Shown here piece after piece: positions 10,435 through 19,733 of a stretch of DNA of 64,000 nucleotides. How positions within the stretch are numbered: the first letter of the stretch is position 1; each line of letters opens with the position of its first letter. Where the stretch lies: contig JAFKAC010000023.1 of NCBI GenBank assembly GCA_025766275.1, positions 682,001 to 746,000 on the forward strand, read 5' to 3'. The stretch is from Lactarius indigo. Its lineage: Eukaryota; Basidiomycota; Agaricomycetes; Russulales; Russulaceae. The position numbers were made by a program, and so were the translations under genes. The notes under the pieces were generated by a model that had not been told where the DNA came from, did no database searches, and saw nothing but the letters and a program-made list of their open reading frames with translations.

Positions 10435-12602
10435 ACGCCGAGACAGTGCATCAGACTTATTCTGTGTACCAGGTTTGTGGATGATGATGAACTGGAAACG
10501 AGAGAGGAATAACGCCCAATGGGCTTGTCGGCGGGAAAGCTTTTGCTTGGTGGTAAAGTAGACAAGGTTGCCATGGTCAGACCAGATTTCAGTAACGTCA
10601 TCGCGCCCTTCCAGGTAGTGGCGGAAAGCATGTAGGGCGTGGATGATGGCGAGGAGCTCCTTGTCGCAAATCTCATAGTGACGTTCAGCAGGAAGGAGGG
10701 ATTTGGAAAGGAAGGCGACGGGGTGCCAACGTTGCAAGGCATCAGGTTGTTCAAGAATGGCACCGGTAGCAAAATCGCTCGCATCGGTGATGAGGCGGAA
10801 GGGTTTAGAATGGTCAGGCAGGGCAAGGACAGGAGCCTTGGTGAAGCATTTGATCAGGGTGCGGAAAGCGCTTTCCGCCGCGGTATCCCAAGAAAAGGGA
10901 ACGTCTTTCTTGGTTAGGTCAAACAAGGGGCGGGCGATAGTGGAGTAGTCTTTAATGAAGCGTCGATAGAAATTGCAAAAGCCTAAGAAGGCTTGTACTT
11001 GTTTGACAGTTCGTGGGGTGGGCCATTGAGTAATGCCCGCAACTTTTGCAGGGTCCATAGAAACTTGGCCATCGGAAATGACGATTCCGAGGTATTCAAC
11101 TGAGGTTTGTGCAAACGTACACTTTTCAGGTTTCAGGTAGAGGTCGTGGCATTCCAGTCGTTGAAGCACGTCGTGCGTCAATGCTGTGAGTGAGGAGATA
11201 TCTTCAGTGAAGATCAAGATGTCATCGAGGTAGACCACTACATGTCCACCATCAATCAAGGACTCGAAGATTTGGTTCATGAATGTTTGGAAAGTGGCAG
11301 GGGCATTACAGAGGCCAAAAGTCATTACTGTTGGTTCAAAGAGTCCCAAAGATGTTTTGAAGGCTGCTTTGTATTCATCGCCTTCGTGGATGTGGATATT
11401 GTTGTAACCCCAACGAATATCTAGCTTGGTGAAGTAACGAGCACCATGAAGCTTGTCAATGAGTTCAGGGATAAGGGGGAGCGGTGCTGCATTTTTAATG
11501 GTTATATCATTAAGGGCACAGTAGTCTTGCACAGGTCGGAGTTTGCCGTCCTTCTTGTCAACAAAGAAGAAAGGGGAGGCCATAGGTGACTTAGAAGGTC
11601 AGATGTAACCTTTCTTCAGGTGTTCAGAGATATATTCTTTGAGGGCATCGGATTCCTTGGGCGTAAGTCGATAAATGCCACAATTCTTCATAGTGGCTCC
11701 TGGCTTGAGATCAATTGCGTGATCCCAAGGTTGGTGCTGGGGAAGTTGGTGGGACACAATTTCGCTGAATACTTTGGTGTAACGTTGGAAATGACTTGGG
11801 ATGTGGTCGGTGGAAGGCTTGGGTGCAGTGCGTGCTGCTATTTTGGTGCTTGTAGTAATCTTTGCTCAAATGGCAAGGTGGTCATACTTGCTAAAGCTGT
11901 GGATCCACAGCCAGGGTTCGTAGGCATCGTTGGTAAAGATAGGTTCCAGGGGTTCGAGTTCCTCATTCATGGGAAGACAGGTTTCTTGGTTGGGGTCGAG
12001 TTCAAGGATGTTAATAGTTGTATGTCGTGTTTGTGGTGTTCTTGAAGAGACAATGACTGCCAAGGACGATAGGGTGCAGGTTTTTGGGCATCTGGTGAAG
12101 GCTATCTTTGGTTGAAGCCAATCAATTTCTGGATTATGTGCTTGGAGCCAATCCGTTCCTAGGATTATATTGTGCTCCCCTAGGGTGGTTGCATAAAGTT
12201 CCACGGTTTCATCGTGGTAGTTGTTGTCAGAAGTTCTGATCCGTAATCTTTGGATCGTTGTATACCTAACAGATCCCGTCTTGTTGGGAGACCCATCCAC
12301 GTTCCAAACTGGTAAGGGTTTAATTAGTGTCCTCATTGTTAGGTTGTTTGCACGCGCAAACCCATCATCCACGATGATGCCCTCCGCACCACTGTCCAAC
12401 AGGGCGCGGGCACTGATTTCTTTGCCAGACTTCTTTCCTACCAGTGTAACTCTGAGAACAATTGAAGGAGCTCTCCTATTCCGAATTGTTTCTCCAGGTA
12501 CATGCTCAGCTCTGAGCGTCTCTAGTAAGGAAAGGCCATGTACAACGCTACTGGCACTAATACTTCCAATCGACAGTGCTACAATGGAAGAGCCTAAAAA
12601 TC
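10435..12602 (-). pseudogene. pol: C pol part 1: protease, RT, RNase H
   Basis: Pol opens in the -1 frame at the gag end (gag TAG inside ggatttttagg). In order: protease with LLDSGAEGIIVDD (about 12390), a linker to HLAI* at 11866, the RT N-terminus (QPWDHAIDLKPG, GYI*PSKSP), then an uninterrupted RT and RNase H from 11583 (ASPFFFVDKKDGKLRP, FGLCNAPATFQ, VVYLDDILIF, DASDFATGAIL). It ends NKSDALSRR at the MITE. The two TGA stops sit where Arg is expected, consistent with CGA to TGA. Confidence 0.9.
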
Positions 12603-14144
12603 CTCATTAATAGGCACCGAACGCAGACGTGTGTCTGGGTCAAAAGGGAGTATCTCTCGATATACCGCTCCAATGTTTGCTGGGTGGTCAGCAGGTGCTT
12701 CCTCCTGACTTGGTTCATCAACAAAGGTGCTGCGCGCCCTAGCGTTGTTGGTGGATTGGCCTCCTTTGGCCTTCATAGCTGCCATCTTGGCATGACATTC
12801 TTTGAGTACGTGGCCTGGTTTGCCACAGTACAAGCAGAGTTTATTCTTGAAGCGGTACTCCCGCTCTTCTTTGGTAAGCTTGGCTCTTGGTTTGGTAGTA
12901 CGTGATGAGGAGGCGTTGACATTTATGCCATCGTCCTCGGCTAGGACGGCTTGTCCTGTGGTGGGCTTATGGGTTTTATTAAACTGGTTAATGGCGTGAC
13001 CAGCGTAAATTCGATATGCGCAATTGAATTCCCTTGCTTTCTCAACAAGGGTGTCGAACGTGGTAGGGATGGGGGATATGCCAAGCAGCTTCATATTTAG
13101 AGCGGTTGGAATAGCTTGTTGGAAAGCATACATCTTGGTTTGTTCATTTGCACCACTTTGCATAGCATGGGTTGACCATTCTTGGAACCATTTGTTGAAA
13201 GGTTGGGTGCTCATCTTTAGAGAATACATTTTGTTGGTGGATTCCATGGCAGTATGACCAGGAACGAAGTGTGCATCAAAGTCAGTTTTGAACTGCGCCC
13301 AGGTGCCAAAGGATATTGCTGCTCCTCTGGTTGGGTTCAAGGCTTTCTTTTGTCTATCTTGAGCCCATTCTCCAGCTGAGGTCCCAACCTTGAAGTAGGT
13401 GAGAGCAGTAGATATCTTTTTATCGTCTGTATTAAAGATATCTTGGTTTAGGTGGAAGTAGTTGGCTAGGTTGTTCCAAAAGGCCTCAGCATGGTTGGGC
13501 TTGCCATCAAAGGGCTCAGGTGCTGTGCCTAATATTTTTGCAGGTGCAGGTGCTGCCATTGCAGTAGGTACAGGAGGAATGGATACGGGGGGTGCTGAGG
13601 AAGAGGCTTGAATAGTCAGGGGTGGTGAGGGGAGTCGATGTGGTGGAACTGCTGCAGGGAGGCGACTTGGGCCGGAGATACTAGGGGAAATCTGGGGTGT
13701 CGAGGGTCGGGAGGTTACTTGGGAGAGTAGACCAGAGAGTTTCTTGGTAGTAGTTTCTAGGATTTGTGATACTTCTTCTGTGTCACTTGTTGAATCATTG
13801 GATTCGTTAGGTGTGTTGAAGTGGACTGGTTTGTTGTTTAAGTAGATCCACTGTTCGTTTACAAAGTTCCAACGGATGTTCTTTCCTTTGAAGGTGGCGT
13901 GTAGGGTGTTGTAGTTTATGTTTTCAACTTTGTCGATACCTGGAAAGGCTTCTTTAAGTTCTTGAAAAACTATTTGGTGTTGAGTAGCAACTATTGTCCA
14001 CGGGTGTTTCCCTGTAGGGCTGGATATATCCTCTTCTTTCCACTTGGCGTAGTAGAGGTTGTCGGTGAGAGAAAAATAGGGGTCGAAGAAGTATACTGGA
14101 ACGTGGGCTTTTTCTTCATTTGTAAGGGGTCGTTGCGTGCTCAT
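12594..14144 (-). CDS. gag: C Gag polyprotein
   Basis: A 516-codon intact ORF with an ATG start placed directly after the TGA of the upstream ORF (TGAATG). Residues about 1-110 form an N-terminal module (RWNFVNEQWIYLNN) vaguely like that of A/B/D Gag. A Pro/Ser linker (145-205) leads to a retrotransposon Gag capsid region (about 205-380) and a CCHC knuckle CLYCGKPGHVLKEC at 437-450. It should form the virus-like particle and bind element RNA. The ORF ends TAG inside ggatttttagg, with pol open in the -1 frame; unlike A, B and D there is no clean GGGTTTT heptamer. Still open despite the broken pol. Confidence 0.88.
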   Translation of the reverse strand: MSTQRPLTNEEKAHVPVYFFDPYFSLTDNLYYAKWKEEDISSPTGKHPWTIVATQHQIVFQELKEAFPGIDKVENINYNTLHATFKGKNIRWNFVNEQWIYLNNKPVHFNTPNESNDSTSDTEEVSQILETTTKKLSGLLSQVTSRPSTPQISPSISGPSRLPAAVPPHRLPSPPLTIQASSSAPPVSIPPVPTAMAAPAPAKILGTAPEPFDGKPNHAEAFWNNLANYFHLNQDIFNTDDKKISTALTYFKVGTSAGEWAQDRQKKALNPTRGAAISFGTWAQFKTDFDAHFVPGHTAMESTNKMYSLKMSTQPFNKWFQEWSTHAMQSGANEQTKMYAFQQAIPTALNMKLLGISPIPTTFDTLVEKAREFNCAYRIYAGHAINQFNKTHKPTTGQAVLAEDDGINVNASSSRTTKPRAKLTKEEREYRFKNKLCLYCGKPGHVLKECHAKMAAMKAKGGQSTNNARARSTFVDEPSQEEAPADHPANIGAVYREILPFDPDTRLRSVPINEDF

Positions 14145-14404
14145 TCACTTCTTCTGGTGAGACGGGTGACAGTCCAACTATCCAGGTTCCAGGGGTAGTA
14201 GACTTTGTACGCGGGGAGGAGGATAGCTCTATCCGGACGATGGGGTCTTTGTGAACGACGGATCCAATGGTATTCTTCCCAAATACCAAAGTGGGTCAGG
14301 GTTGTCTTACTTCTCCACAAGAAGTCTTGGAAATACAAGGGGCTTGTCAAAACCTCGCTTATGCGCGTAAGCGGCTGGGAAAAGTACAGGGTTTCAAGGT
14401 TGTG
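14145..14404 (-). CDS. C accessory ORF X, C-terminal part
   Basis: 3' part of an unknown ORF interrupted by element D. Excising D and one ttgtg duplicate joins LLYQNWH (right of D) in frame to NLETLYFSQPLTRISEVL. The frame then stays open through LYFQDFLWRSKTTLTHFG and LLPAYKVYYPWNLDS to a TGA at 14145-14147 that abuts the gag ATG. The joined ORF has roughly 225 codons. The sequence is rich in aromatic and basic residues. No known domain was recognised; termination-reinitiation with gag is a possible reason for the TGAATG arrangement. Confidence 0.6.
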
Positions 14405-14902
14405 TGTAACGCCGTCACGACGTTAGCTCGACTTGAGCTCGGCAGAGGCGGTAACAACTTAGCGGAATCCTTGAAGACGCGTAGGTCCAAGTGTAGGTCT
14501 TTAGTGAACACTCGAAGGTGCACTACAACAGTTGCGATTCTATGTTGCGGCTTAGGGCGGGACAAAGTCTTAGAGAAAGAGAAAGAGAGAGAGAGAGAGA
14601 GAAAACAAGTGACGATTCAAGAAGACCAAGATGGCGTATCTTGGTCTTCACAAGACGGTTTAAATACATATTCAACAGGCTTTGAAGCACTGTTATGAGT
14701 CACAGTAGGGTAGCGTCCAACGTATCGCAGAAACAACTCGAATCCTAATACTACTAGCACTAGTATTGGTGGCGCGGTTCTCAGTCAGCAATCTCGTGCA
14801 ATCTCCTATCGTACTCGTATCGCCTATCGTAAGTCCGTCACTAATATACCTTACCGCCGTAGTGACAACCGGTACAGTAAGGGTTCAAGTCGATATGTGA
14901 CA
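14405..14902 (-). repeat. D 3' LTR
   Basis: 498-bp LTR (TGTAACGCC...GATATGTGACA on the plus strand). It contains a GA-rich tract near 14573-14604, the aagaccaagat/atcttggtctt hairpin near 14622-14649 and a TATA-like motif near 14660. The polypurine tract of the element lies at 14903-14917 (plus strand ttacctcccttttta). Confidence 0.95.
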
Positions 14903-15023
14903 TTACCTCCCTTTTTAGCGTGAGACCCCAGGCTCACCGAAAGTCGCGGGGTGGCCAAGTACGCTGTTCGTCGGCAATACGCTCCAGCGCAGTGGCGCGC
15001 TCCAAGCGGTAGATGGCGTCGCG

Positions 15024-18000
15024 TCAGTCGTCTTGCGCGCATTCGATCATGGCGCGGAGTTGGCTGACTCTCGCGCGAAGTCGATCCAGCTCATAGCTGG
15101 CCGCGCGGAAGCGCGTAACTTCGGCGGTGAGCGACTCATCGTTGATACGATTGAGCGCGCGGTCGGTGATCTTGTCCGCCTCAAAGACGACGAGGTCTTC
15201 GTGCGGATACGTGGGGCGGAGCGCCGCGGATACGTGGGGTTCGGCGTAAAAGGGCTTACCGTAGACGTGCGGCGAGCCCGGTATAACTCCCAGTATGAGG
15301 GGGTCTGCTCCCCCGATAATCTGGACGTGCGACACGTCCCTCTCTACTCCGTCCGGTCCGGTGATGGGGTATCGAATGTAATGGGGTCGTCGGTTCGCCC
15401 GGAACCCTTCAGGCGCAATGACATGCGCGGGGTCCTCGGCGGCGGTGAACGGACGGTGATCGGCGGCACCAGGCACGCGCACACGTCCTCGATACATGGG
15501 GGACCCGTCGGAGTGGACGAGCCAGGGTGTGATGAGGGGATTATCAGGGTCGCGTTTCGTTCGAAGGAAGGAGTGTCTCGCCGGGTAATAATCTTCGTCG
15601 TCATGGCCAGCCTCAGCTGCCGCCATCGCTGCCGCCGCTCGCACATCTCCCTCAGTCGGGCCGCTGCTGAGTCCAACTGTTCCTTCTGCCACTCCGCCGC
15701 TACCCTCCTCCAGCCCTCCAACTCGTACTCCATCAGTGCTTGAACGCTGGTCGTTGCTCGGGAAAACTCCGCGAACGCCGATGAGGTCGTCGTTTGGGGG
15801 GATAGCGGCAATGGGTTCCCGTTCGCCGCTGTCGTTTCGGAAGACGTGGACGACGGTTCGATCGTCGTCGGGGGTGGTCGTCGGGTCTGGAAATCTAGTG
15901 ACGACGTTGATCCATTCTTGCGCGGTGATGGGCCCCTCTGCTGGTGTAAGAGGTGTCCATGGCGTGAGCTGAGTGTTGGGAATTTCGGTGTCGTCGTCCT
16001 CTGCCAAGAGGGCGCGGGCGTCTTCTGCGAGGGAGTCGAGGAGCTGCGCCTGTGTGACATGTCGTAGTGGGGAAGTGGGCATGAGAGTAATGGAGGAGCA
16101 TAGGAAGAGGGGATGACTGTCCTCCATTCGAGCAACCCCCACTTTATCTCTTCTACCGTGGGCTTGCGCTTCCTGATACAGGCGGAGTGCTTCCGGCGCA
16201 AAGACGTCATCCTTGTTGACCCACTGATTCTCCGAGTCTGGGTACCCCTTCCATTTGATCAGATACTGAAGGCGTCTTCCTCTGCCGAAATGCCGGGTGT
16301 CTAGAATGGCCTCGACTTCGTATTCCTCTTCTCCGTCTATCAGTTCGGGCGGTGGTCGTGTGAAGTTCTCTCCGTGCAAGGGAGTTTGTTTGTACGGCGT
16401 GAGAAGATCGATGTGGAACACTGGGTGGATACTCCACTGCACGGGAAGTTCCAATCGATAGTTGTAAGGGGACATCACCTGTACCACTCGAAAGGGTCCA
16501 TGACGTCGCGCCGCTAATTTTGCCGTGGGCTGATTGGTTCGGAGATGTTTGCCCTCGAGCCACACGAGGTCGCCGACGTTGAACTTGGGCGTATCTTTGT
16601 TGCGCACCCATGACTCTTGCGCCTTCTTTATAAGGCGTTGGGCGCTGTTTCTAGCTTCTTTCAGCTGTGTCAGTCGCGTGGTCGCGAGGGGAATGGGAGA
16701 TGGCTTATCCGTCCAGTCCGCTTGTGGGTTGTACCCCATCAGAAGTTGGAACGGTGATTCCTTGGTGTGCTCGTGTGGCCAGTTGTTGTGCGCGAATTCG
16801 GCGATTGGTAGATAAGCTTCCCAGTTGTCTTGTCGTTCATTTACCCAGAAGCGGAGATACTGTTCCAGCCACTGGTTAGTTCGCTCGGACTGTCCATCAG
16901 TGCGCGGATGGTATGCAGTTGATATATTCTGTTGGATCCCTAGAATGCGGCAAACCTCTCTGGTGAACTTGGACGTAAAGCGAGGGTCGCGGTCGCTTAT
17001 TATCTTGCGCGGCAGTCCGAAGCGTTTGAATACCTGGGCGACGTATAGAGTCGCCGTTTCTTCTGCGGTGATTTCTTCTCGACATGGGATGAAAATTGAG
17101 GCTTTGCTGCAGTCGTGGTCTGTGACAGTCAGTATACTGTCGTACCCCTTGGAGACGGGGAGTTTCGTGATGAAGTCTACCGCCACTGTGTGGAACGGCA
17201 TGGCTTCCAGTATTGGTGTGATGGGATGCAGCGCGGCTCGTATGGGCCTTGTGTTGACTTTATTCCTTTGGCATTCTGCGCAGCCTTGTACGTATTCGTA
17301 TACGTCCTTTCGGAGTCGCGGCCACCAGTAGTGTCTCTCCAGGATGTGTTGGGTTTTCGCAATTCCCGGGTGGCCATGTATCGGCAAGTCATGATGGTCG
17401 TGTATTAGTACGCGTTGAGTCGACGCTGGTCCTGTAATCACGAACCTGCCGTCCTTGTACCATTCTCCTTGTATCTTCTTGAGCTGATACGGGTCAACCC
17501 ATATCTTGATTACTTCCTCGTCTTGCTGGTGGCGTGGTTGTAGTAGATTCGGGTTTGCGATGAAAGTACGCGCGGCGTTAAGGGTTCGTACGAAGACTTC
17601 GGGGGGTAGGACCACTACTTCGCTGTTGTCCTCGACTCCTTGGTTGTAATCCGGTCGTCTCGACAGCGCGTCTGCTCGTCCGTTGTTCTTTCCCTTGATG
17701 TGGTGAATTTCGAAGTCGTATTCAGAAAGCTCGAGTACTTCCCTGGCGACTCGCCTACTGATCTTTTGCGGTGACTTCCAGTATTGTAGGTTTAAATGGT
17801 CCGAATAGATTTTGATTTTGTGGGGGGCTCCTGCGAGAAGTGGTCGCCAGTTCCGTAGGGCTTTGACTATCGCGAGCAACTCTAGGTCGTAGATGTCGTA
17901 ATTTCTTTCGGCTTCGGAAAGCGTCGCCGAGTAGTAACCTATGGGATGCCGCTTGCCATCAGTTTTCTTCTGCAGTAATACGGCTCCCACCGCGTAGCCC

Positions 18001-19733
18001 GAAGCGTCTACTTCCAATTCAAATGGATCTTGAAGGACGGGGTGTGCCAGTACTGGTTCTTCCGTTACGAGACGTTTTAGGGTGTTGAACGCCTTTTCTT
18101 CTTCGTCAGTCCATCGCCATTCTTCGTCCTTCCGTGTTAGTTTAGTGAGTGGTTTGGCATGAGTCGCAAAACCGCGGATGAAAAGTCTGTAAAAGTTACA
18201 GAAGCCGAGGAAAGAACGGACGTCTTTGACTTTTGTTGGTGTTGGCCAGTCCCTGATGCCTTGAACTTTTACGGGGTCCATTCTGGTCACCCCCCTTTCA
18301 AGGATTACCCCCAGGTAATCCATCCGCGGTTGATGGAACAGGCACTTCTCGAGTTTGAAATAGAGGTCGTGTTCCTCCGCGACGTGCAAAACATCGCGGA
18401 CGGCATTCACGTGGGCCGCTAGATCGTGATCAAAATGGGTGGCGATACCGATATCGTCCATGTAGACTCGTATGGTAGTGCCCAGTCGCTCGTGCTTTGC
18501 AATTGTGTCGCGATAGATGTGGTTCATCATGGCCTGGAAAGTGGCGGGGGAGTTAGTGAGACCGAAGAACATGACTGTGGGTTCAAAGAGGCCGAATTTA
18601 GTCTTGAATGCCGCCTTTTCCTGGTCGCCCTCGCGGATACGTATGTTATTGTAGCCCCATCGGATATCGAGTTTCGTGTAAATGTGGGCGTTGCTGAGGT
18701 CGAGGATGAGGTCTTGTATTAGCGGCAGTGGATATTGATTTCGAATGGTATGGGAGTTGATGACTCGATAATCCTGTACCGGTCGCAGTTTCCCGTCCTT
18801 CTTTTTAATGAAGAAGAAGGAGGATGCGTACGGGGAGATGGAAGGGCGTAAATACCCTTGCTTTAACTTCTCCTCCAGGAACTCTTTGAGTTCGCCCTCT
18901 TCCTTTTGGGTCATAGGGTAGATCTTGCAGTCGATGGCGGCTGGCGCGGATGGTTTGAAGTCTATTGCGTGATCCCACGGCCTCGCCGGGGGAAATCGGT
19001 GCGAGGCTTGCTCGTTGAAAAGTTTGGTAAACATGGCGTATTCCTGAGGGAGCACTGCTGCCGTTTGTTGTTGTTTCGCTTGTATAGCCAGCTCCGTCGA
19101 GGTGGTGGCTTTGGCGAACGTCTCTTCCTCTAGTTCGCGCACAATATCTTCCTTCTCGGCCACAATGAGGGCTCGAACGGTCGTTGTTGATAGTAACGCT
19201 TCGTTAGTCGCTAATATTATTGGTTGCATATCGGGGTGGATTGTGGCAGTGGCCCAGCTGATCGTTGGTTCGAATGCGCTTAGCCAAGGATAGCCCAGCA
19301 CCATGTCTTCACTTCCGAGGTCGGTGATTAGGAAGGTCATCTGCTTTATCTGTCCTCGTGTTTTCACTTCTAGGTTAACATAATGAGTGATTAACCCAGC
19401 TTTGTTTTCCGTGTTGTCTATGTTCCATATTTTGCGAGGCGTGTTCAGTGTTCGTGTTTGGATGCCAGCCTGTTTTGCTAGGCTGGGTCGGATAAAGTTG
19501 TCGGTTGCGCCGGAGTCAACCAGCGCCTTTGTTTCAGTCATTTGGTAATTCGTACGGACAGTTACTGGAATTCGCATAGATCGATAGCGCGTCGTCACGA
19601 TTACAGAATTACATTGAAGAGCCCTCACCCAGACTGACGGGTTCAGGCGTCCCGAAAACCCTCTTTTCCCCATAGATCTTGGAGTATAAGATCTTTCACT
19701 TCGTCCGTACTGTTGGCCACTTGCGTGAGCCAT
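15024..19733 (-). CDS. pol: D Pol polyprotein (PR-RT-RH-IN-chromodomain-C module)
   Basis: Long ORF in the -1 frame relative to gag; it is probably made as Gag-Pol by slippage at 19655-19670, so the first residues before GKRGFSG are likely not used alone. Approximate residues: protease DSGA 73-76; RT 270-440 with YMDD 424-427; RNase H from 571 (ELEVDASG, D576), YSDHLNL and RADALSRR near 687; HHCC zinc site 779-821; integrase DDE D853, D914, E950; GPF near 1079; chromodomain 1137-1185 (YLIKWKGYPDSENQW). Residues 1186-1569 are the C-terminal module shared with A and B. All catalytic residues are present. A TGA at 15024 (likely from CGA) cuts a tail that would continue IYRLERATALERIADEQ to 14934. 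Confidence 0.93.
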   Translation of the reverse strand: MAHASGQQYGRSERSYTPRSMGKRGFSGRLNPSVWVRALQCNSVIVTTRYRSMRIPVTVRTNYQMTETKALVDSGATDNFIRPSLAKQAGIQTRTLNTPRKIWNIDNTENKAGLITHYVNLEVKTRGQIKQMTFLITDLGSEDMVLGYPWLSAFEPTISWATATIHPDMQPIILATNEALLSTTTVRALIVAEKEDIVRELEEETFAKATTSTELAIQAKQQQTAAVLPQEYAMFTKLFNEQASHRFPPARPWDHAIDFKPSAPAAIDCKIYPMTQKEEGELKEFLEEKLKQGYLRPSISPYASSFFFIKKKDGKLRPVQDYRVINSHTIRNQYPLPLIQDLILDLSNAHIYTKLDIRWGYNNIRIREGDQEKAAFKTKFGLFEPTVMFFGLTNSPATFQAMMNHIYRDTIAKHERLGTTIRVYMDDIGIATHFDHDLAAHVNAVRDVLHVAEEHDLYFKLEKCLFHQPRMDYLGVILERGVTRMDPVKVQGIRDWPTPTKVKDVRSFLGFCNFYRLFIRGFATHAKPLTKLTRKDEEWRWTDEEEKAFNTLKRLVTEEPVLAHPVLQDPFELEVDASGYAVGAVLLQKKTDGKRHPIGYYSATLSEAERNYDIYDLELLAIVKALRNWRPLLAGAPHKIKIYSDHLNLQYWKSPQKISRRVAREVLELSEYDFEIHHIKGKNNGRADALSRRPDYNQGVEDNSEVVVLPPEVFVRTLNAARTFIANPNLLQPRHQQDEEVIKIWVDPYQLKKIQGEWYKDGRFVITGPASTQRVLIHDHHDLPIHGHPGIAKTQHILERHYWWPRLRKDVYEYVQGCAECQRNKVNTRPIRAALHPITPILEAMPFHTVAVDFITKLPVSKGYDSILTVTDHDCSKASIFIPCREEITAEETATLYVAQVFKRFGLPRKIISDRDPRFTSKFTREVCRILGIQQNISTAYHPRTDGQSERTNQWLEQYLRFWVNERQDNWEAYLPIAEFAHNNWPHEHTKESPFQLLMGYNPQADWTDKPSPIPLATTRLTQLKEARNSAQRLIKKAQESWVRNKDTPKFNVGDLVWLEGKHLRTNQPTAKLAARRHGPFRVVQVMSPYNYRLELPVQWSIHPVFHIDLLTPYKQTPLHGENFTRPPPELIDGEEEYEVEAILDTRHFGRGRRLQYLIKWKGYPDSENQWVNKDDVFAPEALRLYQEAQAHGRRDKVGVARMEDSHPLFLCSSITLMPTSPLRHVTQAQLLDSLAEDARALLAEDDDTEIPNTQLTPWTPLTPAEGPITAQEWINVVTRFPDPTTTPDDDRTVVHVFRNDSGEREPIAAIPPNDDLIGVRGVFPSNDQRSSTDGVRVGGLEEGSGGVAEGTVGLSSGPTEGDVRAAAAMAAAEAGHDDEDYYPARHSFLRTKRDPDNPLITPWLVHSDGSPMYRGRVRVPGAADHRPFTAAEDPAHVIAPEGFRANRRPHYIRYPITGPDGVERDVSHVQIIGGADPLILGVIPGSPHVYGKPFYAEPHVSAALRPTYPHEDLVVFEADKITDRALNRINDESLTAEVTRFRAASYELDRLRARVSQLRAMIECAQDD
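15344..16210 (-). CDS. D overlapping +1-frame ORF
   Basis: A 288-codon ATG-started ORF lying entirely inside the pol C-terminal extension, in the +1 frame. The N-terminal two thirds are Ser/Thr/Pro-rich. A predicted helical segment (YELEGWRRVAAEWQKEQL, then RLREMCERRQRWRQL) follows, then a tail ending LRLKGSG and TPSPDRTE. A matching ORF occupies the same frame and place in A2, A3, B2 and B1. The helix aligns across families (WRRVAKEWADKQL in A2, WKETAARWQQEQL in B2), while the pol frame there is Gly/Ala/Glu-rich linker. Function unknown. The GC-rich, stop-poor DNA could also produce such an ORF by chance. Confidence 0.45.
   Translation of the reverse strand: MTSLRRKHSACIRKRKPTVEEIKWGLLEWRTVIPSSYAPPLLSCPLPHYDMSHRRSSSTPSQKTPAPSWQRTTTPKFPTLSSRHGHLLHQQRGPSPRKNGSTSSLDFQTRRPPPTTIEPSSTSSETTAANGNPLPLSPQTTTSSAFAEFSRATTSVQALMEYELEGWRRVAAEWQKEQLDSAAARLREMCERRQRWRQLRLAMTTKIITRRDTPSFERNATLIIPSSHPGSSTPTGPPCIEDVCACLVPPITVRSPPPRTPRMSLRLKGSGRTDDPITFDTPSPDRTE
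19621..19670 (-). other. D gag-pol -1 frameshift signal
   Basis: In element sense, gag codons read G GGA AAA (19670-19664) and then G GGT TTT (19661-19655), two canonical slippery heptamers. Six nucleotides later a stem-loop begins (19648-19621: GCC, ACCC...GGGT, GGC pairs). Gag stops at 19643 and pol is open in the -1 frame. The GGGTTTT heptamer and 6-nt spacer recur in A2 and B1. Confidence 0.8.

Noticed and set aside
10164..10826. 220-codon minus ORF crossing the MITE right end into C RT
   Set aside because: Crosses an insertion boundary and is out of frame with RT, so it cannot be an original gene.
14882..14900. ggttcaagtc resembling a tRNA B-box at LTR ends (also 22223)
   Set aside because: No A-box, no cloverleaf, and the sequence is simply the LTR terminus.
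15033..15743. 236-codon plus-strand ORF opposite D pol
   Set aside because: Lies antisense to the conserved C-terminal module; no homologous antisense ORF structure in B.
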